Source: CBDFKV01 sp965249035 (GTDB taxonomy: Bacteria > Pseudomonadota > Gammaproteobacteria > Arenicellales > Poriferihabitantaceae). From it: a stretch of 64,000 bases of DNA. Shown one piece after another: positions 1 to 8,496 of the stretch. The position numbers were made by a program, and so were the translations under genes. The notes under the pieces are model-generated. The model was not told the origin of the DNA. It saw only the letters and a list, made by a program, of their open reading frames with translations, and searched no databases. Location: assembly GCA_965249035.1 (NCBI GenBank), contig CBDFKV010000007.1, forward strand, positions 496,001 through 560,000, read 5' to 3'. Numbering within the stretch: the stretch's first letter is position 1; each line of letters starts with the position of its first letter.

Positions 1-813
1 GGAGTCCGGTCGGGCCAAATAAACGTACTCGAAAATGCATGGGGCTAGCTTTGGTTCAGCCGCGCACACTTGACGGTGTACGGTACCATCCATTTCTACG
101 TAGATGGCTTCACCGGCTTTAACATCGCTGACCAAGTCATAGTCTAAAACATCCAAAGCAATGCTTTCTGATGCAATTAGGTGTGCGGTATTGGTACTTC
201 CATCGCCACCCTTAATATGTTTATTACCATATACCAGTGGTCGAATACCATTGGGGTCACGAAAGGCTAACAAACCACCGTCAACAATCATGGAAACGAC
301 GGCAAATCCGCCTTTGCAACGACGAAAGACACCCGTCACCGCATCAAAAATATTCTCTGGCGTTACCGTTAACTGCGTGCCATCCATCACCCGCCGCAGC
401 TCATGCGCCAGCACATTGAGGATAATTTCGGAATCCGAGTCGGTATTTAAGTGACGCAAGTCTTGATGGAATAACTCTTTGCGCAATTGGTTGGCATTAA
501 TGAGATTACCATTATGTGCTAAGGCAATGCCGTAGGGGGAATTGACATAAAACGGCTGCGCTTCGGCTCGGGAATCTCCGCCGGCAGTCGGGTAGCGAGC
601 GTGGCCTATACCGATATTGCCTTTGAGTTGTAGCATGTGCCGAGTGCGAAACACATCTCTGACCAACCCATTGTCTTTACGTAAAAAAACCTTGTCGCCA
701 TCGTAGGTCATAATTCCCGCTGCATCTTGACCACGGTGTTGGATAACCGTCAAACCATCATACAGTGATTGGTTGACCGCTCGCTGATCAAGGATGCCGA
801 TGACACCACACAT
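1..813 (-). CDS. purF: Amidophosphoribosyltransferase, 3' end outside window
   Basis: First committed step of purine synthesis: transfers glutamine amide nitrogen to PRPP, giving phosphoribosylamine. The 271 visible codons start MCGVIGILD, so after Met removal Cys2 is the N-terminal nucleophile of the Ntn glutaminase domain. The motifs RHGQDAAG, GIGHARYPTAG and NTDSDSEI of that domain are all present. The PRPP-binding C-terminal half lies beyond base 1; the family is usually about 500 residues. It is last in the truA-trpF-accD-folC-dedD-cvpA-purF run, only 14 bases after cvpA, as in many gammaproteobacteria. The start is the ATG at 813. Confidence 0.96.
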   Translation of the reverse strand, partial: MCGVIGILDQRAVNQSLYDGLTVIQHRGQDAAGIMTYDGDKVFLRKDNGLVRDVFRTRHMLQLKGNIGIGHARYPTAGGDSRAEAQPFYVNSPYGIALAHNGNLINANQLRKELFHQDLRHLNTDSDSEIILNVLAHELRRVMDGTQLTVTPENIFDAVTGVFRRCKGGFAVVSMIVDGGLLAFRDPNGIRPLVYGNKHIKGGDGSTNTAHLIASESIALDVLDYDLVSDVKAGEAIYVEMDGTVHRQVCAAEPKLAPCIFEYVYLARPDS

Positions 814-827
814 AGTTTTATCTCATA

Positions 828-1316
828 TCAGAGTTGATCGGAAATTTTAGCGGGCAAATAAGTCTTTATCCATTCAGTAACTGGTTCAAAATAGTCCAGT
901 AAGTGCGCATCAGTCCACCAGCTATGTTCTTCAAACGCCATGAAGCGACCGACTAAAATGACTGCACCGACAACCAGAGCAGCTCGCAACAGGCCGAATA
1001 TCATACCCAAAGTGCGATCGATCCCACTCAACCCGGTGGCTGAGAACAGCTTTCCAATTAAAAAGCTGATGATCGACAACACGATTAGTGCAGCGACAAA
1101 AACCAGTACGTAAGCAATGGCTAAATCCAGAGGTGGCTGACTGACGTAGGGACGGACAAACTCTGCGGCTGCTGGCCCATAAACAAAAGCAACCCAGGCC
1201 GCTGCGACCCAGGATATCAAAGACAATATCTCTTTGACTAAACCTCGATAAATGCCCACTAACATCGAGATTACGAATAAGGCGATCAAACCCAAGTCTA
1301 CGGCGGTAAATATCAT
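828..1316 (-). CDS. cvpA: CvpA family inner-membrane protein
   Basis: A 162-residue protein with four hydrophobic segments near residues 5-25, 30-50, 63-85 and 104-124, and a short soluble tail. This is the size and topology of CvpA, named for colicin V production and linked to envelope stress; its biochemical role is unsettled. The stretch YRGLVKEILSLISWVAA after the first membrane segment is typical of the family. It lies directly upstream of purF, the usual cvpA-purF arrangement, and 44 bases after the SPOR protein gene. Confidence 0.9.
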   Translation of the reverse strand: MIFTAVDLGLIALFVISMLVGIYRGLVKEILSLISWVAAAWVAFVYGPAAAEFVRPYVSQPPLDLAIAYVLVFVAALIVLSIISFLIGKLFSATGLSGIDRTLGMIFGLLRAALVVGAVILVGRFMAFEEHSWWTDAHLLDYFEPVTEWIKTYLPAKISDQL

Positions 1317-1360
1317 GGAAATATTGAGTAACTATCGATTAATGATTGCCTTAAGCCGTA

Positions 1361-2089
1361 TTACTTAAACGGGTAGGATTTAACGAACCCAGCTTCACCC
1401 GTGGCTTTTTTGAGCTTACCTGCTGCGGCAGTTGCCTGCTTTTTATCCGCATAAGGGCCCAGCCAAACGCGTGTCGCCCGCCCAAAACTAGCGTTGTAGT
1501 CGGACAAGTTGGGGGTAAACCCGTGGCCGCGCAAAGTCTTGGCGATGCTTTGGGCATTGCTACTCTTGGAAAAAGCACCTACTTGTACACCCCAGCCGTT
1601 TCTTACTGGTGCCGCTTTCACAACCGCTGGCGCGGGTTTCGGTTTAGGCTCAGCTTGAACTTTAGGCTTGGGTTGAGCCTTAGGTTCTGGGGCAGGCTTA
1701 AGCTTCACAACGGGTTCAGGCGGCTGCTTAGCACTCTCGGGTGAAGGAGCTTTCGACTCTGTAGTCGTTTTAGGTTCTTTTGGCTTGGCCGATACAGCCG
1801 GAACTTGAAGTGGCTCACTTTGAATTTTCGATGGTACCGACACGCTGGGAACAGGCACCAATACAGCTTCTTTTTCACCTACTGCTTTTTCAGCGGCTTG
1901 TCGAGCTTCTTCAGATTGAATTCGAGATTCAAACCCATCATCGCTTTGCCCGCCAATGACAGCAGGCTCCGGCAAGTCAATCGTCGACTTTGGTTCGCCT
2001 AAAAAAAGTGGGATTAACAGTACCGCGAGAATTACCAATAAAATCGCGCCCAGCAAGCGATTTTTCAGTTGATCATTAGATGTCGACAA
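1361..2089 (-). CDS. dedD: SPOR-domain cell-division protein, DedD-like
   Basis: A 242-residue bitopic membrane protein. A short cytoplasmic N-terminus (TSNDQLKNRLLGA) precedes one membrane segment at about residues 13-29. A long Pro/Lys/Ala-rich periplasmic linker follows, with repeated KPKP and EPKP tracts. A SPOR domain (WGVQVGAFSKSSNAQSIAKT onward, about 164-240) ends the protein; SPOR domains bind denuded glycan strands at the septum. Position between folC and cvpA matches dedD of other gammaproteobacteria. The low-complexity linker explains the long reading frames on the opposite strand. Confidence 0.88.
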   Translation of the reverse strand: MSTSNDQLKNRLLGAILLVILAVLLIPLFLGEPKSTIDLPEPAVIGGQSDDGFESRIQSEEARQAAEKAVGEKEAVLVPVPSVSVPSKIQSEPLQVPAVSAKPKEPKTTTESKAPSPESAKQPPEPVVKLKPAPEPKAQPKPKVQAEPKPKPAPAVVKAAPVRNGWGVQVGAFSKSSNAQSIAKTLRGHGFTPNLSDYNASFGRATRVWLGPYADKKQATAAAGKLKKATGEAGFVKSYPFK

Positions 2090-2099
2090 AATGGAGTGT

Positions 2100-3392
2100 T
2101 TATTCAGAATTTAAGACCAGCGGTATTATAGCACCGACGGTACGAAACGAACCAAAAATTAGCACAATATCCTGATCATCAGCAATAGCAACGGCAGCAC
2201 GATAGCCTACCTCGGGTGAAGAATAGGTAGCCATAACTTCGTCAGAGATCGCCAGTTTTTCTTGGACGACGACCGATAGCATATGATGTTTCAGCTCCTC
2301 ACCACTCTGCCCGCGTTCACCCTCAAGGCTGACCAAATGCCAGGTATCGATCAGTGCAGCCATGGGTGCGATAACGGTGTGCAAAGACTTGTCTTGGAGC
2401 GCGCCGAAAACTGCGTGAATTCGAACATTCTTTTTGCACAGCGATTGTAACCGTTTAACCAGAGGGGCTACCGATTCCTGATTGTGAGAGACGTCAAGCA
2501 ATAGCGTGGGTTTGCCGGGAATCAACTGTTGACGTGCAAGCAAATGAACATCAGCCAAGCCTAATCGAATACTTGCCTCAGAGACAGAAAGCACCGGCTT
2601 AAGCGCATTGACTGCGGCCAACACACCCGCCGCATTTTGCAGCTGATAGCTACCCCAAGCGGGTTTTGATAACCCATCTAACGTTTTATCCGCTGCCACT
2701 AATTTCCACGTCGCTCCTTGATCCACGTAGTCATAGTCCTGTCCCAATTGAATCAGGGTCGCATCTTGACGCTTGGCGATTGTTGAAATAGAAACGGGTG
2801 GCTGTGGGTCAGAGCAAACAGCTGTCCCTCTTTTCTTGATAATCCCTGCTTTTTCTGAACCGATCGCTTCTCGGTCATTACCCAGCCAGGCAGTGTGATC
2901 CAAACCAATCGCGGTTATTAGCGCCAAATCATTAGGCATAATATTAACTGCATCCAAGCGCCCGCCCATCCCCACTTCCAGTAGCATCACATCAACTCGC
3001 TGAGATTGGAAAATAGTCAGCGCGACCAACGTGCCAAACTCAAAAAATGTCAGCGGGATATTGTCGCGCCCTGCCTCAACCACATCAAACGCGTCTAATA
3101 GAGTTTGATCAGAGACCGGCTGCCGATCAATCCGCACCCGCTCGTTATAGGAAACCAAGTGTGGCGATGTATACGCGCCTGTTTTGTATCCCGCCTGGCG
3201 ATAAATAGCTTCCAGCATGGCAACACTAGAGCCTTTGCCATTAGTCCCTGCGACTGCAATTATCCGACAAGAAGTGGCTTGGTCGATCCGTGCCCATACC
3301 GCCTGAACTCGCTCCAGCCCCAGCTCAATGGTTCGCGAATGCAGGCCCTGAATATAGTCCTGCCAAGCATTGACCGTTTGGGGTCGAGACAT
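2100..3392 (-). CDS. folC: Bifunctional dihydrofolate synthase / folylpolyglutamate synthase
   Basis: Adds glutamate to dihydropteroate and then to reduced folates in the cytoplasm. The 430-residue length fits the family. The Mur-ligase-type P-loop GTNGKGS is at about residues 49-55, the SPHL segment follows near 76-79, and the signature LEVGMGGRLDAVN is at about 138-150. The C-terminal ligase domain is complete (LLLDVSHNQESV, IHAVFGALQDKS). It sits between accD and dedD, 21 bases after accD, in the conserved order. Start is the ATG at 3392. Confidence 0.95.
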   Translation of the reverse strand: MSRPQTVNAWQDYIQGLHSRTIELGLERVQAVWARIDQATSCRIIAVAGTNGKGSSVAMLEAIYRQAGYKTGAYTSPHLVSYNERVRIDRQPVSDQTLLDAFDVVEAGRDNIPLTFFEFGTLVALTIFQSQRVDVMLLEVGMGGRLDAVNIMPNDLALITAIGLDHTAWLGNDREAIGSEKAGIIKKRGTAVCSDPQPPVSISTIAKRQDATLIQLGQDYDYVDQGATWKLVAADKTLDGLSKPAWGSYQLQNAAGVLAAVNALKPVLSVSEASIRLGLADVHLLARQQLIPGKPTLLLDVSHNQESVAPLVKRLQSLCKKNVRIHAVFGALQDKSLHTVIAPMAALIDTWHLVSLEGERGQSGEELKHHMLSVVVQEKLAISDEVMATYSSPEVGYRAAVAIADDQDIVLIFGSFRTVGAIIPLVLNSE

Positions 3393-3413
3393 AAAAATCT
3401 GCGAGTCGATGTA

Positions 3414-4316
3414 CTAGGCGGTCGCAACCACTTCTGTAGTTTCGGGCTCATCTGCCGTTTCAAACGACGCAGGATAAAGCAGCGAAATTAGGTGATGTAA
3501 CTTATCGCGCATGTCCGGTCGTGCAACGATCATATCGATTGCGCCGTGTTCAAATAAAAACTCAGCGCGCTGGAAGCCTTCCGGCAAGGTTTCACGCACA
3601 GTTTCCTTAATCACTCGCGGTCCGGCAAAGCCTATTAACGCACCAGGCTCAGCAAGAATAATATCGCCAAGCATGGCAAAGCTGGCAGATACCCCACCCA
3701 TGGTCGGGTCAGTCAATACCGAGACATACGGCACTCCTGCTTGTTTTAAGCGCTTTAGCGCGGCCACTGTTTTGCTCAGCTGCATCAACGAAAACAGGCC
3801 CTCTTGCATACGTGCACCACCACTGGCAGAAAAACAGATAAACGGTCGTTTGTTCTCTAGGGCAAAGGTCGCTGCCCGCACAAAACGCTCGCCCACGACG
3901 GCCCCCATCGACCCCCCCATGAAATCAAATTCAAATGCAGCCACAACCACTGGCATACCTTTGATCTCACCACTAGCGGCAATTAACGCTTCACTGCCAT
4001 CAACGTGTTTGCTGGCATCAGACAGCCGATCTTTATAACGCTTTAAGTCCTTAAACCTGAGCGAGTCATCGGGCAACACCTCTTCACCAATGAGCGATAC
4101 CGTGCCTTCGTCGAGCAGGAGTAACAGACGTTGATTGGCACCAATACGGTGGTGGTGTCCACACTTAGGGCATACCGCACTCGTTTTTTCTAACTCCGCC
4201 GCATACAACATAGCCTTACAACCATCGCAGCGTCGCCATACCCCTTCTGGGACTTTAGCTCTATCGGTCAAGCTGCGCTTAATTTTCGGCGGAATAATTC
4301 GCTCTAGCCAATTCAT
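3414..4316 (-). CDS. accD: Acetyl-CoA carboxylase carboxyltransferase beta subunit
   Basis: Beta half of the carboxyltransferase that, with AccA, moves carboxyl from carboxybiotin to acetyl-CoA for fatty-acid synthesis. The 300-residue protein has the N-terminal four-Cys zinc ribbon (Cys30, Cys33, Cys49, Cys52) and the crotonase-like core with SASGGARMQEG and DPTMGGVSASFAMLGDI. The C-terminus ends in a short acidic/Val-rich tail. It is in the trpF-accD-folC order; trpB and trpA, which separate these genes in some relatives, are absent here. Confidence 0.96.
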   Translation of the reverse strand: MNWLERIIPPKIKRSLTDRAKVPEGVWRRCDGCKAMLYAAELEKTSAVCPKCGHHHRIGANQRLLLLLDEGTVSLIGEEVLPDDSLRFKDLKRYKDRLSDASKHVDGSEALIAASGEIKGMPVVVAAFEFDFMGGSMGAVVGERFVRAATFALENKRPFICFSASGGARMQEGLFSLMQLSKTVAALKRLKQAGVPYVSVLTDPTMGGVSASFAMLGDIILAEPGALIGFAGPRVIKETVRETLPEGFQRAEFLFEHGAIDMIVARPDMRDKLHHLISLLYPASFETADEPETTEVVATA

Positions 4317-4357
4317 CGAGGTATAGCCTCTAGTTCGTAAACAATTAACACGGATGA

Positions 4358-4993
4358 CTAACGCAATCGTGCGTCAGATAAATGATTTAAAACCTGCGCG
4401 ATTTTGCCATGATCTTTAACCCCCGGGGAAACTTCTACCCCGCTATTCACATCAACCGCAAAGGCACCAGACTCAACCACGGCATCGACGATGTTCTCGG
4501 GCGCCAAGCCACCAGCTATGATTAAACGGTGATCATCGACTTGCTTGGCCTGCGCCCAATTGAAAGATTGGCCGGTCCCGCCGGGGCTACCGCTGACGTA
4601 GGTATCCAATAAAATCCCGCTGGCATTTTCATATCTAGCACAGACTTTAGCCAAATCCGTATCAACTTGCATTCGGATTGCTTTGAAATAGGGCAATCCA
4701 AAATGCGCACAAAATTCTGGTGATTCATCGCCATGGAATTGAATCGCATGGATGGGCACTGAATTTATCAATTGATCAAGCCATTGTTGCTGTGGATTGA
4801 CCACGACCGCGACCACTTGGCACAACGGGCTGACAGCACGACTAATCCTCTCAGCAGTTGTTTGATCAACTGCACGTGGGCTTTTAGGGTAAAAAATCAA
4901 ACCAATCGCATCGGCGCCCTGCTCACTAGCGAACACCGCATCTTCGGTGTGAGTCATGCCGCAAAATTTAACGCGCGTACGTGGGACAAGCAT
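4358..4993 (-). CDS. trpF: Phosphoribosylanthranilate isomerase
   Basis: Third step of tryptophan synthesis, isomerising phosphoribosylanthranilate in a TIM barrel. The 211-residue protein shows VKFCGMT with the catalytic Cys11, GLIFYPKSPR, and LLDTYVSGSPGGTG carrying the catalytic Asp130. The phosphate-binding end IIAGGLAPENI and VDVNSGVE is intact. It is a stand-alone enzyme rather than a TrpC-TrpF fusion. It follows truA by 36 bases and precedes accD by 41 bases on the same strand. No trp leader is visible. Confidence 0.95.
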   Translation of the reverse strand: MLVPRTRVKFCGMTHTEDAVFASEQGADAIGLIFYPKSPRAVDQTTAERISRAVSPLCQVVAVVVNPQQQWLDQLINSVPIHAIQFHGDESPEFCAHFGLPYFKAIRMQVDTDLAKVCARYENASGILLDTYVSGSPGGTGQSFNWAQAKQVDDHRLIIAGGLAPENIVDAVVESGAFAVDVNSGVEVSPGVKDHGKIAQVLNHLSDARLR

Positions 4994-5029
4994 GGTGAGA
5001 GATATTAACTAGGAAAAAGGCGCTTGATT

Positions 5030-5809
5030 CTACCAAAATCGCGGACGTTCGGCTTCAGCGGGCAAACCAAACTGGCTATCGTAACAAGCGTGAGAGAAAT
5101 ACAAGCCATCCGCTGGTGCCGTAATTCCCGCCTGGGCCCGGTCTTTACTGGCGAGCACTTCTGCGATCCATTCGGGCTCGCGCTCGCCGACTCCGACTTT
5201 GAACAAACTACCCGCAAGGTTACGCACCATGTGATACAGAAAGGCATTGGCTGATAAATCGAACCAAATCCAATGACCTTGTTGCATCAACACAAACTCG
5301 CGTACGGTTTTAACCGGACTCTTAGCCTGACAATTAGCCGCCCGAAACGCACTAAAGTCGTGCTCCCCCAGCAAGCAAGCAGCCGCTTCACGCATTTTAT
5401 CGATATTCAGCGCTTGTGGATACCAAGCCACTTTGCCCGCTAGATAGCTGGGTTTCATTCGGCGATTGAGAATGATATAGCGGTAACGGCGCTCATAGGC
5501 GCTAAAGCGCGCGTGAAATTCGTCGCTAACCGGCTGAATTGCGGTCATAACCACACCCTCCGCCAGATATGTATTGACCCCGCGAATCCAATTGTACTCG
5601 CCACGATCAGCCTTGGTATCAAAGTGCACAACCTGCCCAGTTGCATGGACTCCCGTGTCAGTGCGGCCCGCAGCGTGTACGCGAATGGGCTCATCGGCGA
5701 CTTTAGACACAGCAGTTTCTAATGCTTCCTGCACCGACACAAAGCCAACTTGCCGTTGCCAGCCAAAAAACCGACCACCGTCGTATTCAATTCGCGCAGC
5801 GTAGCGCAT
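5030..5809 (-). CDS. truA: tRNA pseudouridine(38-40) synthase
   Basis: Modifies uridines 38-40 in the tRNA anticodon arm. The 259-residue length is standard for TruA. The catalytic Asp51 lies in AAGRTDTGVHATGQ; YRYIILNR and FLYHMVRNLAGSL, both conserved, follow. It is the first gene of the housekeeping run that ends in purF. Many gammaproteobacteria have fimV upstream of truA; here the neighbour is fba, separated by an intrinsic terminator at 5872-5900, so truA should have its own promoter. Confidence 0.96.
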   Translation of the reverse strand: MRYAARIEYDGGRFFGWQRQVGFVSVQEALETAVSKVADEPIRVHAAGRTDTGVHATGQVVHFDTKADRGEYNWIRGVNTYLAEGVVMTAIQPVSDEFHARFSAYERRYRYIILNRRMKPSYLAGKVAWYPQALNIDKMREAAACLLGEHDFSAFRAANCQAKSPVKTVREFVLMQQGHWIWFDLSANAFLYHMVRNLAGSLFKVGVGEREPEWIAEVLASKDRAQAGITAPADGLYFSHACYDSQFGLPAEAERPRFW

Positions 5810-5821
5810 AGTTAAAGGTGC

Positions 5822-5851
5822 TTTATAGTTTAAGAGCGCGGATCATCGCAA
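5822..5851 (-). promoter_or_regulatory. Candidate sigma70 promoter for truA
   Basis: On the minus strand a TTGCGA -35 (5846-5851), an 18-base spacer and a TATAAA -10 (5822-5827) lie a few bases upstream of the truA start at 5809, after the fba terminator. The -10 is close to the ATG, so the leader would be only about ten bases long. Consensus match only. Confidence 0.35.
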
Positions 5852-5871
5852 ATGTTGCCTGATTCAGCCAC

Positions 5872-5900
5872 AAAAAAAGCGACTCAAAGAGCCGCTTTTT
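5872..5900 (-). terminator. Rho-independent terminator after fba
   Basis: Minus strand: GCGGCTC, loop TTT, GAGTCGC, then seven T. The stem has seven pairs including one G-U, and A-rich sequence precedes it, so it may also work in the other direction. It lies 19 bases beyond the fba stop and separates the glycolytic cluster from truA. Confidence 0.85.
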
Positions 5901-5918
5901 GGTGAAACCGGGTAAAAA

Positions 5919-6983
5919 CTAGACTATTTTTACGTCAAGTTCTCCAGCGGCATAGCGTGCGGTCATATCTTCGAGGTTGATCACTTTCATTTTCGATGCC
6001 TGACCTGCCGTGCCGAAAGCCTCATAACGATTCACACAGATACCATGCATCGCAGCAGTCGCTGCAGCCAGATATTTACGTGGATCAAAGTCTGCTGGGT
6101 TGTCGTGCAAATGACGCCGGATTGCACCGGTCGATGCCATACGTAAGTCGGTATCGATATTGACCTTACGTACACCATGCTTGATACCTTCAACAATTTC
6201 TTCGACTGGCACACCATAGGTTTCGCCCATACCACCACCGTATTGGTTGATAATCGCCAACCAATCTTGTGGCACTGAAGACGAGCCATGCATGACTAAA
6301 TGGGTGTTTGGGATGCGCGCATGGATTTTCTTGACTTGATCAATGGCCAGAATATCGCCGGTTGGAGGTCGCGTAAATTTATAAGCACCGTGCGAGGTGC
6401 CGATGGCTATCGCTAAAGCATCAACACCCGTCTTAGCAACGAAATCAGCCGCTTCATCCGGATCGGTCAGCATTTGGTCGTGGGTTAATTTACCTTCTGC
6501 ACCAATGCCATCTTCTTCACCCGCTTCACCTGTTTCCAAAGAGCCCAAGCAACCCAATTCACCTTCGACGGATACACCGCAAGAGTGCGACATTTCAACC
6601 GTCTTGCGTGTGACATCAACATTGTATTCGTAGCTTGATGGAGTTTTGCCATCGCTTTCTAGTGAACCGTCCATCATCACCGACGAAAAGCCAAGTTGAA
6701 TCGACTGCTGGCAGATTGCTGGCGAAGTACCATGGTCTTGGTGCACACACACGGGAATATCAGGATATTGCTCAACCGCTGCCTGAATCAGGTGACGTAA
6801 AAATGGAGCCCCTGCATAAGAGCGCGCGCCAGCAGAGGCTTGAACGATAACCGGTGAATCAGTTTGTTCTGCTGCCCCCATAATCGCCTGCATTTGTTCC
6901 ATATTATTAACGTTGAACGCCGGTACGCCGTAGCCATGCTCCGCAGCATGGTCCAGCATTTGTCGTAAAGAGATAATTGCCAT
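5919..6983 (-). CDS. fba: Class II fructose-bisphosphate aldolase
   Basis: Zn-dependent aldolase interconverting fructose-1,6-bisphosphate with glyceraldehyde-3-phosphate and dihydroxyacetone phosphate. The 354-residue protein has HQDHGTSP at about residues 81-88 (catalytic Asp83 and metal-binding His84), the GELGCLG segment, IAIGTSHGAYKF and the VNIDTDLR phosphate site. The subtype resembles those called cbbA/fbaA in Calvin-cycle and methylotrophic proteobacteria, although no RuBisCO gene is in the window. It is last in tkt-gap-pgk-pyk-fba, 31 bases after pyk, and is followed by a terminator. Confidence 0.95.
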   Translation of the reverse strand: MAIISLRQMLDHAAEHGYGVPAFNVNNMEQMQAIMGAAEQTDSPVIVQASAGARSYAGAPFLRHLIQAAVEQYPDIPVCVHQDHGTSPAICQQSIQLGFSSVMMDGSLESDGKTPSSYEYNVDVTRKTVEMSHSCGVSVEGELGCLGSLETGEAGEEDGIGAEGKLTHDQMLTDPDEAADFVAKTGVDALAIAIGTSHGAYKFTRPPTGDILAIDQVKKIHARIPNTHLVMHGSSSVPQDWLAIINQYGGGMGETYGVPVEEIVEGIKHGVRKVNIDTDLRMASTGAIRRHLHDNPADFDPRKYLAAATAAMHGICVNRYEAFGTAGQASKMKVINLEDMTARYAAGELDVKIV

Positions 6984-7014
6984 GTTTGACTCCTATGATT
7001 CCAATTAAAATAAA

Positions 7015-8454
7015 CTAATGTAATGCAACCTCACCAACCCGAACGATCTTCATCGTGTTGGTAAAACCTTCTACCGAGCCATCGCCTCGGGTAATAATGA
7101 TTTGCTCGCCTTTCGCAACCAGACCCTGCTCTCTTAAAATCTCAGCAGCGCCCCGATTAATCCCAGCAGCATCCAGCGTGGTGATATCAAATGAGACCGG
7201 TTGCACGCCGCGATATAAACTCATTCGATGCGCCGCTTTTTTATTGCGGGTCATCGCATAGATCGGGGTTTCATCATTGATACGCGACATCAACAAAGCG
7301 GTTCTGCCGGATTCGGTAATGGCCAAAATAGCCGCTAGCGAAAAATGGCTGGCCGCGTACATGGCTGACATCGCGATGGCTTCTTCCGCATTGCCAAGCT
7401 CCAGTTTCATTTGATACTGGTGATCGTTACCGACCTGCATCTCCGATGCGCGACAAACCCGATCCATCGCTTCAACCACTTTGACCGGATATTGGCCTAC
7501 CGCCGTTTCAGCCGACAGCATAACCGCATCGGTATTGTCCAGCACCGCGTTAGCCACATCAGACACTTCTGCTCGCGTCGGGATCGGATGCTCAACCATC
7601 GACTGCATCATTTGCGTGGCCGTAATCACCACCCGATTGCGTTCACGCGCCCGACGAATGATACGCTTTTGCACTCCCGGCACATTAGCGTCGCCGATTT
7701 CTACGCCCAAATCCCCGCGCGCTACCATCACCACATCTGCAGCGGCAATAATGTCATCGATATTGTCGACCGCTTCTTTGCGCTCCACTTTAGCAACGAT
7801 GCTGGCAATAGTGCCCTGTTGTTTTAGCAAACGTCGGGCTTCTTCGACGTCTTCACCTGTTCTAACAAAAGAAATAGCCAAAAAATCGACATCCAGCTCC
7901 GCCGCCAATAGTATGTCTTCGCGATCCTTGCTGGTCAAAGCGCCCGCCGACAAGCCACCATCTTTGAGGTTAATCCCTTTATTGTTGGATAATTTGCCAC
8001 CCGTTTGAACTCGAGTGCAAATTTTAGTGTCCTCAACGGACTCAACCAGTAATGCAATATTGCCATCATCCAATAGCAAAACATCGCCGCGCTTGACGTC
8101 ATGCACCAGTTGCTTATAGCTGACACCAACCGCTTGCTCATTGCCAGCATTGCCCTTGATTTGGCTGTCGATACAAAATTGTTGGCCGTCAATCAGCATT
8201 ACCGATTCATTCTCAAATCGCTCAATACGAATTTTAGGCCCTTGCAAATCCCCCAGCACACCGACAGTTTTACCAATCCGTTCAGCCGTCTCACGTACCA
8301 TTCGCACACGCTCTCGGTGCTCTTCAACGACGCCGTGCGAAAAGTTGATTCTGACCACATCAACACCAGCTCGCAGGACTTGTTCGAGTATCGCCGGGTC
8401 ATCGGTTGCAGGTCCAAGGGTCGCGACGATTTTAGTTCTTCTGCTCACTAGCAA
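7015..8454 (-). CDS. pyk: Pyruvate kinase
   Basis: Converts phosphoenolpyruvate and ADP to pyruvate and ATP. The 479-residue protein opens with RRTKIVATLGPAT and has VVRINFSHG, GDLQGPKIR, the catalytic region IVAKVERKEAVDNID, MVARGDLGVEIG and ATQMMQSMVEHPIPTRAE. The C-terminal allosteric domain is complete. It lies between pgk and fba, an arrangement seen in several gammaproteobacterial tkt-gap-pgk-pyk-fba clusters. The gap to pgk is 42 bases with no terminator, so it is probably co-transcribed. Confidence 0.95.
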   Translation of the reverse strand: MLVSRRTKIVATLGPATDDPAILEQVLRAGVDVVRINFSHGVVEEHRERVRMVRETAERIGKTVGVLGDLQGPKIRIERFENESVMLIDGQQFCIDSQIKGNAGNEQAVGVSYKQLVHDVKRGDVLLLDDGNIALLVESVEDTKICTRVQTGGKLSNNKGINLKDGGLSAGALTSKDREDILLAAELDVDFLAISFVRTGEDVEEARRLLKQQGTIASIVAKVERKEAVDNIDDIIAAADVVMVARGDLGVEIGDANVPGVQKRIIRRARERNRVVITATQMMQSMVEHPIPTRAEVSDVANAVLDNTDAVMLSAETAVGQYPVKVVEAMDRVCRASEMQVGNDHQYQMKLELGNAEEAIAMSAMYAASHFSLAAILAITESGRTALLMSRINDETPIYAMTRNKKAAHRMSLYRGVQPVSFDITTLDAAGINRGAAEILREQGLVAKGEQIIITRGDGSVEGFTNTMKIVRVGEVALH

Positions 8455-8496
8455 CTGAGATCCATTAGATTATATTGGGTCAAAATGATTAACCAA

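Noticed and set aside
1523..1744. Plus-strand frame opposite dedD, Arg/Phe/Leu-rich
   Set aside because: Antisense shadow of the Pro/Lys-rich DedD linker.
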